Positions 1 through 8,353 of a stretch of 9,067 nucleotides of DNA are shown one piece after another. The stretch lies in NCBI GenBank assembly GCA_021812865.1, contig JAKAMP010000079.1:1-9067 (forward strand). The letters run 5' to 3'. The position numbers were made by a program, and so were the translations under genes. The notes under the pieces were generated by a model that did not search any database, had not been told where the DNA came from, and saw nothing but the letters and a program-made list of their open reading frames with translations. The DNA is from Bacteroidota bacterium. GTDB lineage: Bacteria; Bacteroidota; Bacteroidia; Bacteroidales; JAAYUG01. The stretch's first letter is position 1, and the number at the start of each line of letters is the position of its first letter.

Positions 1-411
1 GGAAAGTATATCGAGCAGTTTCTCGGTGTGCTTCTTCAGCGAGGAGGCATAAATGCTCTCTGCGCTTCCGGACAGGGTTGCGCCGATAAAATCGATACCT
101 TCGTCAATCTGGTCTTTGGTGCGGGTTTTGGTTCCCGTGCCCAGGAGTTGTCCGGTTAATGAGCTGACTCCTGCATCCTCGCCTTCCAGCGGTGGATTCA
201 TGATGAGGGATATGGAATAAGATACTCTCGGAATACGGTGATTTTCCACCACGAATACCTTTAATCCGTTCGGCAATTCAAACCGGGTATAGGCGCCGAT
301 CCGGATTACAGGGGCCGGGCCTGGTTTGGGTGCTTTGGAGCGGTCAACCTGAGCCTGCAGGGTTGACAATACTGCAAACAGTGCGATAAGTATGATGCTA
401 TATTTTTTCAT
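1..411 (-). CDS. M16-family peptidase-like protein, catalytically degenerate subunit (partial; 3' end outside window)
   Basis: This is the first 137 codons of an exported protein of the M16 (pitrilysin/insulinase-like) family; the rest lies beyond the left edge. Residues 1-20 form a signal peptide (basic MKK, hydrophobic core, ending LQA before QVD). Residues 42-72 are the first family strand region, including FELPNGLKVFVVE. Where the active paralogue has HFFEH, this protein has SLTGQ (residues 84-88), so both histidines and the glutamate are gone and zinc catalysis is not expected. It lies 12 bases downstream of an active M16 gene on the same strand, so the two are probably co-transcribed and may form a heterodimer, as active/inactive M16B pairs (for example mitochondrial processing peptidase) do; that pairing is inferred. 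The ATG is supported by a strong ribosome binding site. Membership of the family is fairly sure; the substrate is unknown. Confidence 0.85.
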   Translation of the reverse strand, partial: MKKYSIILIALFAVLSTLQAQVDRSKAPKPGPAPVIRIGAYTRFELPNGLKVFVVENHRIPRVSYSISLIMNPPLEGEDAGVSSLTGQLLGTGTKTRTKDQIDEGIDFIGATLSGSAESIYASSLKKHTEKLLDILS

Positions 412-418
412 GGCCTTG

Positions 419-425
419 CCTCCTT
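419..425 (-). promoter_or_regulatory. Strong Shine-Dalgarno site overlapping the upstream stop codon
   Basis: On the minus strand the stop codon of the upstream M16 gene reads straight into AAGGAGG, so the last two bases of TAA are the first two of the site. Seven bases separate it from the ATG at 411, which is good spacing. It fixes the start of the downstream gene and suggests translational coupling. I saw no comparable site ahead of the other genes in the window. Confidence 0.75.
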
Positions 426-1755
426 ATTTTTTAAGTGATTCGGGGAGATAATACATTACCAGCCTGTTTGTGGGCACGAGGTACTTGTTGGCTGCTTTTT
501 GCAAATCTTCCCTGGTAATCTTCCGGTACTTCTCAATTTCTGTATTGATAAGGTTGGCATCCTTGAAGTACGTATAGTATTGGGCTAAGCTTGAAGCGAT
601 ACCCTGCATGGTTGAATTGCTACTGTAAAAATCATTCTCGATCTGGTTCTGTATTTTCTGAAACGCGAGCTCGGAGATCTCTCCATATCTGGCCTTATTG
701 ATTTCTTCGTTCATGGCAGTATCCAGTTCTCCTGCTGTCTTTCCGATGTTTGCAATGCCATATATCACAAAAAGTCCTGCATTTTCCAATGAAAGCGGCA
801 TGGCTGCCACATACACGGCAACCTGCTTCTGGTCGACGAGGTCTTTAAAAAATTGTGAACTTTCGCCCCCGGCCAGGTATTTTTGTAGCATGTTTATGAC
901 ATAGGAATCGGCAGTTCCCATTGCAGGAGTATGGTATGCATATACTATAGCCGGCAACTGAATCTTGTCATACACAGTCTTTTTTACCTCTTCTGTTTGC
1001 GGAGGCTCCTGCACATCGGGTCTGAATATTTTCTCTTTCCCTTTTGGAATGCCAGCAAAATATTTCTTCACCATTTCTTTGGCCTGGTCTAAGTTGATGT
1101 CGCCGGCTATTACCAGCACCGCATTTTGTGGCACATAGAACTCATGGTAAAAGTCCATGAATTCGCTGTACTTAGCCTTGTCGATGTATTGGGCTTCTCC
1201 AATAGGTGTCCAACGGTAAGGCATAACCTTGAAAGCCCCTGAACAGAGTTCAAGAAGAAGTTTTCCATACGGGCGGTTTTCGTAGCTCTGCTTTCTTTCC
1301 TCCTTAACCACCTTTCGCTGGGTTTCAATCCCGATGCTGTCGATCTTCAGGTGCATCATACGCTCTGACTCCAGCCAGAGAGCGAGTTCCAGCTGGTTGG
1401 ATGGCATAATTTCGTAATAGTCCGTATTGTCAAAACCGGTACCTGCATTATTTTCACCTCCTGCATTCTGTACATATTTAAAATAGGTTCCCCTGGGTAT
1501 ATTGTCAGAACCTTCAAACATCAGGTGTTCAAAAAAGTGGGCAAACCCGGTACGGTCGGCCTGTTCATTCTTGGAACCAACATGGTACATCACATTGACC
1601 GCCACCGTGGGAACGGAATTGTCCTGATGCAGGATCACATGCAATCCATTGTCAAGATCAAACTCCGTAAACTGGATCCTTCCGGACTGCGCATAAGAGA
1701 GTGTTGTGCCCAGCAGAAGCGCCAGGAACAGCATAAATGGTTTTCTTTCTTTCAT
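424..1755 (-). CDS. Secreted M16-family zinc metallopeptidase (active-type subunit)
   Basis: This 443-residue protein is an M16B-type zinc endopeptidase, probably working in the periplasm or at the envelope. Residues 1-22 are a signal peptide (MKERK, a hydrophobic run, then SYA before QSG). The zinc site is the inverted motif H73-F-F-E76-H77, with a likely third ligand at E153 in VVKEERKQ (E152 is the alternative). Other family marks are the glycine/asparagine-rich stretch GGENNAGTGFDNTDYYE (residues 99-115), YRWTPIGE, and FYVPQNAVLVIAGDI, which closes the first half-domain. The second half, roughly residues 195-390, is the M16 C-terminal domain. About 440 residues is normal for a single M16B subunit. 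It is the first gene of a two-gene unit with a degenerate partner 12 bases downstream. No ribosome binding site is visible; the leader is T-rich. The natural substrate cannot be read from the sequence. Confidence 0.92.
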   Translation of the reverse strand: MKERKPFMLFLALLLGTTLSYAQSGRIQFTEFDLDNGLHVILHQDNSVPTVAVNVMYHVGSKNEQADRTGFAHFFEHLMFEGSDNIPRGTYFKYVQNAGGENNAGTGFDNTDYYEIMPSNQLELALWLESERMMHLKIDSIGIETQRKVVKEERKQSYENRPYGKLLLELCSGAFKVMPYRWTPIGEAQYIDKAKYSEFMDFYHEFYVPQNAVLVIAGDINLDQAKEMVKKYFAGIPKGKEKIFRPDVQEPPQTEEVKKTVYDKIQLPAIVYAYHTPAMGTADSYVINMLQKYLAGGESSQFFKDLVDQKQVAVYVAAMPLSLENAGLFVIYGIANIGKTAGELDTAMNEEINKARYGEISELAFQKIQNQIENDFYSSNSTMQGIASSLAQYYTYFKDANLINTEIEKYRKITREDLQKAANKYLVPTNRLVMYYLPESLKK

Positions 1756-2023
1756 GGGTTGGTTTTTAAAAAAAAAGCTAAGGTATTAAAAAAAGTCCAT
1801 AAAACGTTGCAGTGATCCATTCCTGACACCTGTCTAATTTATACCAGGCAAATCAGGCATTCAGGCACATTCCCTTCCGCATGGGAAATACTGAGGTTGT
1901 GATTCCGGACCATGACCAACGGACTGCCCAGTGAACCAGTAAAAAATTGTATGGTCATTAAGCAATTTCCCGTCTGAATTGTTGTTAAAAAAACAGAATA
2001 TAATCCATTTCAACAGTTAACCT
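1756..2023. promoter_or_regulatory. Divergent intergenic region between the M16 pair and yaaA
   Basis: These 268 bases separate two outward-facing genes and must hold both promoters. For the minus-strand gene, TACCTTAG (1785 down to 1778) fits the Bacteroidota -7 element TAnnTTTG except at one position, but the expected upstream TTTG is absent (only TTTT). For yaaA, TATAAT at 1999-2004 lies 20 bases before the ATG; a TTG-containing -35-like stretch is present but poorly spaced. A run of nine A lies at 1768-1776, giving a T-rich leader on the minus strand. No open reading frame here looks real. Individual promoter assignments are weak. Confidence 0.35.
1845..1867. repeat. Three short direct CAGGCA repeats
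   Basis: CAGGCA occurs at 1845-1850, 1854-1859 and 1862-1867, with steps of 9 and 8 bases. A CCTGA at 1822-1826 also mirrors TCAGG at 1853-1857. The cluster lies about 90-110 bases upstream of the M16 start codon, where a regulator could bind, but the repeats are short enough to be chance. Confidence 0.3.
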
Positions 2024-2788
2024 ATGCTTGTACTTCTGTCCCCTTCCAAGAATCTGAATTTCAAACCACAAACGGTGACCAGCAAATTCTCCCAGCCCAT
2101 GTTCATCGATGAAGCTGCCCAACTGGCTGAGAGGGTGCGCAAGCTAAGCAGGAAAGAGATGGCGAGGCTCATGGATATCAATCCCCGGCTCACAGAACTG
2201 AACCATGAACGCTTCATGCAATGGAGCGGAAGCGCTGGTGCCGGTAACGTAAAACAGGCCATCCTTGCTTTCAACGGGGATGTATATACCGGACTGAATG
2301 CCAGGACCATGAAAGAGTCGGATCTTGCTTTTGCGCAGGAAAACATGGTTATTCTGTCGGGCCTTTACGGAGCGTTGCGGCCCCTGGACCTAATCCAGCC
2401 GTATCGCCTCGAGATGGGAATTGAACTGAAAGTGGGCAGGGCGGCCGATCTATATGAATTCTGGGGAACGAAAATCACCGATACCCTGAACCGTTTGCTA
2501 AAGAAACACAAGCATAAAGCGATCATCAACCTGGCCTCACTGGAGTATTCCCAAAGCATCGATCCCAAATCGCTCGATGCCGAATGGATTACGCCCGCCT
2601 TTAAAGAATTCAGGGGTAATGGCTACCAGATGTTTTTTGTATTTCTGAAGCGTGCCAGGGGCATGATGGCCCGCTTTATGATTGAAAACCGCATCATACG
2701 TCCCGAGGATATGAAAGCCTTCGATACAGGCGGATATTTTTATAATGAAGACATGTCGAAAGGACTGGACTGGGTATTCACCCGGTAA
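2024..2788 (+). CDS. yaaA: YaaA, peroxide stress resistance protein (DUF328/UPF0246 family)
   Basis: This 254-residue cytoplasmic protein matches the YaaA family across its whole length (the E. coli protein has 258 residues). Family marks in order are LLSPSKNLNF (4-13), AFNGDVYTGL (82-91), LSGLYGALRPLD (111-122) running into IQPYRLEMG, YEFWG (144-148), NLASLEYS (169-176) and KRARGMMARF (209-218). In E. coli, YaaA is induced by OxyR and limits DNA and protein oxidation during hydrogen peroxide stress by reducing free intracellular iron; the family fold has been reported to bind DNA. That role is carried over here by homology. The gene stands alone: it diverges from the M16 pair and converges with rlmI across a 55-base gap. 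The ATG is chosen because the conserved LLSPSK block begins three residues later. No Shine-Dalgarno sequence precedes it. No OxyR-type site could be identified by eye. Confidence 0.95.
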   Translation: MLVLLSPSKNLNFKPQTVTSKFSQPMFIDEAAQLAERVRKLSRKEMARLMDINPRLTELNHERFMQWSGSAGAGNVKQAILAFNGDVYTGLNARTMKESDLAFAQENMVILSGLYGALRPLDLIQPYRLEMGIELKVGRAADLYEFWGTKITDTLNRLLKKHKHKAIINLASLEYSQSIDPKSLDAEWITPAFKEFRGNGYQMFFVFLKRARGMMARFMIENRIIRPEDMKAFDTGGYFYNEDMSKGLDWVFTR

Positions 2789-2843
2789 TCAACCCGAATA
2801 TCAACATTTAGTATGAAACGGCAGGCATATGTGCCAAACCTGT

Positions 2844-4037
2844 CTATTCCACATACAGGGCGAGTCCTTTAAGGTATTCGCCTTCGGGATGACAGATATC
2901 GACCGGGTGATCGGGCGGCTGGGCAAGCTGGTGCAAGATGCGGACCTTACGCTTCACCTGTGCAGCTGCACCAAACACTGCTTGTCTGAAGTGGAGCCGG
3001 CTCACTACCTGTGAACAGGAGAAGGTAAAGAGTATACCACCCGGACGGATAGCGTCGATGGCCATGGCATTCAGCCTCTGGTAACCTTTCAGCGCCTGGT
3101 GAAGGGCTTCATTATGTTTGGCAAAAGCAGGAGGGTCGAGCACGATCAGGTCAAATGCGTTGGATGCATTTTTGAGATATTCGAAAGCATCGGCTTCCAC
3201 CGCCTCATGGGTTGCATGGCTAAAGCCATTTAGCTCAACGTTCCTGCGGGTGAGGGCGATAGCCGGGCCGGAACTGTCGACCGACACCACCCTTTTTGCA
3301 CCGCCACTTAGGGCATATACTGAAAATCCTCCTGTATACCCGAACATATTAAGCACCTCACTTCCTTTGGCAAAATGTTTCAGCAGTTTTCTGTTTTCGC
3401 GCTGGTCAATGAAGAAGCCCGTCTTCTGCCCTTGCTGAATATCTACCAGGAACCGGAGCCCGTTTTCCTGGATTTCCAGTTCACCATCCCCCGCGCCATA
3501 CAGGTATCCGTTTGATTTAGGAACATCGGCACGGAATGGTAAAGTGGCTTCGCTTTTGGAAAAAACCGCCTTCAGGTCCGATCCCAGCACCTCCCGGAAG
3601 GCATTCACCAGGGTATCCTGCAGGAGGTACATGCCCACCGAATGCATCTGCATCACCAGGGTACCGTTATAAAAATCGGCAACCAGTCCAGGGAAATAAT
3701 CACCTTCGGCGTTGACCAGCCGGAATACGCTAGTATTCTCCGAGCCGGCAAGCCCGATGCGTTCGCGGTAGGCAAATGCCCGGCGCACTTTAGCCGTCCA
3801 GAACGCCTGCCCGGGCGTCACATCCTCAAAGCTGAACACCCGGACAGCAATGGTGCCGGGCTGGTAATGTCCCATGGCAAGAAACTGACCTTTGCCATCG
3901 TATACTTTCACGCAGTCACCTTCCTTCACTGCGCCATCAATCTTTTTGATTGCCCCGGAAAACACCCAGGGATGAAAACGAAGCAGCGACTGCTCTTTTC
4001 CTGTTCTCAGGATAATTTTAGTGAATGGATCGGCCAT
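2844..4037 (-). CDS. rlmI: 23S rRNA (cytosine-C5) methyltransferase, RlmI family
   Basis: This 397-residue, SAM-dependent enzyme matches E. coli RlmI (396 residues), which makes m5C1962 in 23S rRNA. Residues 5-75 form the N-terminal PUA RNA-binding domain (HPWVFSGAI at 22-30). A central segment ends in GQKTGFFIDQRENR (203-216), characteristic of this family. The Rossmann-fold catalytic domain follows: motif I VLNMFGYTGGFSVYA (228-242), acidic SAM-ribose residue in SVDSS (252-256), motif IV LDPPAFAK (300-307) and motif VI FTFSCSQ (337-343), whose C341 is the likely catalytic nucleophile. All key residues are present. It lies 23 bases downstream of the exonuclease gene, so it is probably transcribed with it; no ribosome binding site is visible in the gap. 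The exact target base in this organism is inferred from homology. Confidence 0.93.
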   Translation of the reverse strand: MADPFTKIILRTGKEQSLLRFHPWVFSGAIKKIDGAVKEGDCVKVYDGKGQFLAMGHYQPGTIAVRVFSFEDVTPGQAFWTAKVRRAFAYRERIGLAGSENTSVFRLVNAEGDYFPGLVADFYNGTLVMQMHSVGMYLLQDTLVNAFREVLGSDLKAVFSKSEATLPFRADVPKSNGYLYGAGDGELEIQENGLRFLVDIQQGQKTGFFIDQRENRKLLKHFAKGSEVLNMFGYTGGFSVYALSGGAKRVVSVDSSGPAIALTRRNVELNGFSHATHEAVEADAFEYLKNASNAFDLIVLDPPAFAKHNEALHQALKGYQRLNAMAIDAIRPGGILFTFSCSQVVSRLHFRQAVFGAAAQVKRKVRILHQLAQPPDHPVDICHPEGEYLKGLALYVE

Positions 4038-4060
4038 GCTTAGAAATCTTTAAATATTAC

Positions 4061-4702
4061 CTATATACTCTGCCCCTCAGCGTGGCGCTCATTGACTTTC
4101 TTCAATTCCAGCAACTTCCGGTAGATCTCATGGCATACCCATGCATCGGTGGCAGCATAAATCAATTGACTTTCGGAAAGCCTGGCAGCATCCCAGTTGG
4201 TAACCTGCTGCGACTTTGAAATTCTGAATCCAAGCACAATGGCGGTCAGCGTCCGGAGTCCGTTCGCCTCGATGCCAAAATCCTTCACAAACGATTGAAG
4301 ATCAACAAATCCGGCAGGATTAAACGAACTGAGCTGTTTCAACGCGGTAAGGTCGTCCCTGAGGGCCACCCCTATTTTCGTAACACCGGCATCGGAAAGC
4401 ATACGGATAACCTTTTCGGGTAGCCCGATCTTGTTAATCCTGATCAGTAATGAAGTATCGTGGTTAGCAAGCTGAAGGAGGGCTACCTTATTGTGCTGCC
4501 CCTTTTTGAAAGAAGGTTTGCTTTCTGTATCGAAGCCTGCCAGCCTGTTGTTTTCAAAAAATGAAAGGTTCCGCTCGAGTTCCTGCATGGAATCAATGAG
4601 GCATATGCGTCCTTCGAACTGTTTCAGGGGAAGGTCATAAATCTCATTCTTTGTCATACCCGGGACAAAGCCGAAAGGATTTTGCAGTTTTTCTTCATCC
4701 AT
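4061..4702 (-). CDS. 3'-5' exonuclease, DEDDy type (WRN/RNase D-like)
   Basis: This 213-residue protein is essentially a single DEDDy exonuclease domain with a short N-terminal extension. Visible motifs are Exo I FDTE (57-60; D58 and E60), Exo II GVALRDDLTALK (111-122; D117 is the likely metal ligand) and Exo III YAATDAW (182-188; Y182 and D186). The order and spacing, including the TNW just before Exo III and KVALLQL after Exo I, resemble the exonuclease domain of human WRN more than HRDC-bearing RNase D, because nothing follows the catalytic core. It should hydrolyse DNA or RNA from the 3' end using two metal ions; the substrate is not decided by the sequence. It lies 92 bases downstream of recQ on the same strand and just ahead of rlmI. 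A promoter and leader hairpin precede it. The ATG start fits the motif positions, with no ribosome binding site visible. Confidence 0.92.
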   Translation of the reverse strand: MDEEKLQNPFGFVPGMTKNEIYDLPLKQFEGRICLIDSMQELERNLSFFENNRLAGFDTESKPSFKKGQHNKVALLQLANHDTSLLIRINKIGLPEKVIRMLSDAGVTKIGVALRDDLTALKQLSSFNPAGFVDLQSFVKDFGIEANGLRTLTAIVLGFRISKSQQVTNWDAARLSESQLIYAATDAWVCHEIYRKLLELKKVNERHAEGQSI

Positions 4703-4720
4703 GATCGGACGGTATCTTTG

Positions 4721-4738
4721 GCCGGTCTATCTGCCGGC
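4721..4738 (-). other. Small GC hairpin in the leader of the exonuclease gene
   Basis: GCCGG at 4721-4725 and CCGGC at 4734-4738 form a perfect 5-bp inverted repeat around an 8-base loop. It falls inside the roughly 49-base leader predicted from the promoter at 4758-4787. No T-tract follows, so it is not an ordinary terminator for recQ; it could shape the leader RNA or be a protein site. A chance match is possible. Confidence 0.35.
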
Positions 4739-4757
4739 TCTTGGTCTTTAATGCAAA

Positions 4758-4787
4758 CAAAGGTACAAGAAATGTTCTGACTTCAAA
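4758..4787 (-). promoter_or_regulatory. Bacteroidota-type promoter for the exonuclease-rlmI pair
   Basis: Read on the minus strand, TTTG (4787-4784) is followed after 18 bases by TACCTTTG (4765-4758). This is an exact match to the Bacteroidota -7 element TAnnTTTG with a proper -33 TTTG at accepted spacing. Transcription would start near 4751, leaving a leader of about 49 bases before the ATG at 4702. The site lies just after the recQ stop codon, so the two downstream genes can be expressed without recQ. It is the best-formed promoter in the window. Confidence 0.65.
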
Positions 4788-4794
4788 ATCAGCG

Positions 4795-6711
4795 TCATTT
4801 CACATTCAAACGGAGCTGCTCATCTATCTTTATAATCAGACCGCTGTCGGTCAGCCAGCGGATCACCCGTATGGTGGCATCTTCCTGAAAATTCTCAGAC
4901 ACCTTGTCAACCAGTTCTTCCAGGGAAAGGGGGCCGCTATTCAGTACCTCCATAATATCAGACTTCAATTTTTCGAAGGTTTCTCCTTCCGGCCTCTTTA
5001 CAAGCCTTGCTTCACATACGTCGCACATATCGCAGGAAGGGGAATCCTTCTCCCCGAAATAGGATAGCAGAAGCTCACTGCGGCACCTTGTTTTCGAAGT
5101 GGCGTAGTTGATCACTGCTTCCATTCGCTTCAGGTACCGTTCCTTTCTTAAAGAATAATTTTCTTTTGAAATCGCCAGGGTGTTCTCATCGAGGCGTTCT
5201 TCAGTATAGATCACTACAGGATTGGTCCTGCGCGGTATATATTTGAGCACCTTCATGGATTGCAGCCGTTTGAGATACTGGTATACCATATCCCTGGGAA
5301 TGTTTGCCCGTGAAGCCAGCACATCTTCGTCAATCCCAACATATCCACTGAAAAGACCGGTATACGATCGTAGCAGAAGTTTGAGAAAATTATCGAATTG
5401 CTCGTTGGCCACCTGGAACCGGTATAGTTCGTCACGGTTTATGGGAAAATATACCATAGACGGAAGGTTCAGCTCGTCGGTAATCTCAATGAGTCCTTCC
5501 CGTTCAAGAAATTTCAGGCAGTTGTATGCAATCAGGGGATGGAATTTATACTGCAGGCAGAATTTCTGCAGGTTGAAATCGAAGGCCATGGATTTTCCAC
5601 TTCCGATGGGCAACTGGAGATAACTGCCCAGGGCTCCATAAACTCTCTTTATGGTTTCTTTCTCCGGAAAATTGGCAGACACCCTTCTTTCGAGGTTCAC
5701 TTTATCGGAATTACTAAACAGCAGGATGCCATATGCCCTTTTCCTGTCGCGTCCCGCCCTTCCTGCTTCCTGGAAATACGACTCAAGGGCATCGGGGAGA
5801 TCAAGATGAATCACAAAACGCACATCGGGCTTGTCAATGCCCATACCAAAGGCGTTGGTAGCCACAATAACCCTGACGTTGCCCCGCATCCAGTCGTCCT
5901 GCCGCCCGGAACGCACTTCGTCGGAAAGCCCTGCATGGTAATACCCGGCAGAAATACCGTTTTTCATGAGAAATTCGGCTGTTTCCTTTGTTTTGGCCCT
6001 GTTCCTTACGTAAATGATCCCCGAGCCTTTCACGGAAGCGATGATCTTCAGCAGATATTTCTGTTTTTCCTCCACTTCCCTCACTACATACACTAGGTTG
6101 GGGCGGGCAAAGCTGGTCCGAAGCACATTCTTTTCCCTGAAGCGGAGTTTTTCCTGGATATCGTCTACCACTTCGGGCGTGGCAGTGGCCGTAAGGGCAA
6201 GTACAGGTATATCGGGTAGAAGGGTTCGTAGGTCGGATATCTTCAGGTAGGCAGGGCGGAAATCGTATCCCCATTGGGAAATACAGTGTGATTCGTCAAC
6301 CACGATAAGATTGACCTTCATGCGGACGATCCTGTCGCGGAACAAATCCGTACCCAATCGTTCCGGGGAACAGTACAGGAACTTGAAATCACCGTATATG
6401 CAGTTATCAAGCGCCACACTGATCTCATCGAATGTCATCCCCGAATAGATGGCTATTGCCTTGATATTGAGCCGCTGCAGAGCCTCCACCTGATCTTTCA
6501 TAAGGGCGATGAGGGGAGTAACCACCAGGCAAATCCCTTCCATGCTCATGGCCGGCACCTGGAAGGTAATGGATTTCCCTCCCCCTGTGGGCATGAGGGC
6601 AAGGGTATCCCTTCCGTTGCTAACGGACCGGATGATCTCTTCCTGGAGAGGTCTGAACTCCTTATATCCCCAGTATTTCTCAAGGATGTCCCTGTAATCT
6701 GTCACTTGCAA
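4795..6711 (-). CDS. recQ: RecQ-family ATP-dependent DNA helicase (no HRDC domain)
   Basis: This is a 638-residue, 3'-5' superfamily 2 DNA helicase used in recombination and replication-fork repair. Motif 0 is FRPLQ (19-23), Walker A is MPTGGGKS (40-47), the DEAH box is DESH (139-142) running into the RecQ aromatic loop CISQWGYDFRP, motif III is TATAT (174-178), and motif VI is QEAGRAGRDR (314-323). The zinc cysteines are C543, C560, C563 and C566. About 220 residues lie between motif VI and the first cysteine, far more than in E. coli RecQ (about 50), and this segment looks like one or two winged-helix units. A further helical/winged segment (575-638) ends the protein in place of HRDC. The reading frame has no ATG at its beginning: TTG at 6711 or GTG at 6705 are candidates, the latter giving M-TDYRDIL, which resembles other RecQ N-termini. 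A stop codon lies in frame at 6780-6778. It is divergent from guaB. Confidence 0.94.
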   Translation of the reverse strand: MQVTDYRDILEKYWGYKEFRPLQEEIIRSVSNGRDTLALMPTGGGKSITFQVPAMSMEGICLVVTPLIALMKDQVEALQRLNIKAIAIYSGMTFDEISVALDNCIYGDFKFLYCSPERLGTDLFRDRIVRMKVNLIVVDESHCISQWGYDFRPAYLKISDLRTLLPDIPVLALTATATPEVVDDIQEKLRFREKNVLRTSFARPNLVYVVREVEEKQKYLLKIIASVKGSGIIYVRNRAKTKETAEFLMKNGISAGYYHAGLSDEVRSGRQDDWMRGNVRVIVATNAFGMGIDKPDVRFVIHLDLPDALESYFQEAGRAGRDRKRAYGILLFSNSDKVNLERRVSANFPEKETIKRVYGALGSYLQLPIGSGKSMAFDFNLQKFCLQYKFHPLIAYNCLKFLEREGLIEITDELNLPSMVYFPINRDELYRFQVANEQFDNFLKLLLRSYTGLFSGYVGIDEDVLASRANIPRDMVYQYLKRLQSMKVLKYIPRRTNPVVIYTEERLDENTLAISKENYSLRKERYLKRMEAVINYATSKTRCRSELLLSYFGEKDSPSCDMCDVCEARLVKRPEGETFEKLKSDIMEVLNSGPLSLEELVDKVSENFQEDATIRVIRWLTDSGLIIKIDEQLRLNVK

Positions 6712-8305
<1,594 letters not shown>

Positions 8306-8353
8306 TAAATTTCTGATCCTGTCGTTTATCTGGTACTTTCCATAGCCAATAAC

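Noticed and set aside
2824..2835. Hairpin GGCA-TATG-TGCC in the gap between convergent yaaA and rlmI, considered as a two-way terminator
   Set aside because: The stem is only 4 bp and neither strand has a T-tract after it, so it does not qualify as an intrinsic terminator. How these two genes terminate is not visible.
2813..2872. Short open frame of 19 codons starting at the ATG after yaaA
   Set aside because: It overlaps the 3' end of rlmI, has no ribosome binding site and resembles no known peptide.
3642..4043. Plus-strand open frame opposite rlmI
   Set aside because: It mirrors the conserved PUA and linker part of rlmI and shows no protein-like features.
5539..6096. Antisense open frame (185 codons) opposite recQ
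   Set aside because: It overlaps conserved helicase coding sequence including motif VI; the translation has no family-like features and no start signal.
8306..8353. Possible promoter or terminator between guaB and the parvulin gene
   Set aside because: Only a poor match to TAnnTTTG (TACTTTCC) and no stem-loop were found, so neither is claimed.
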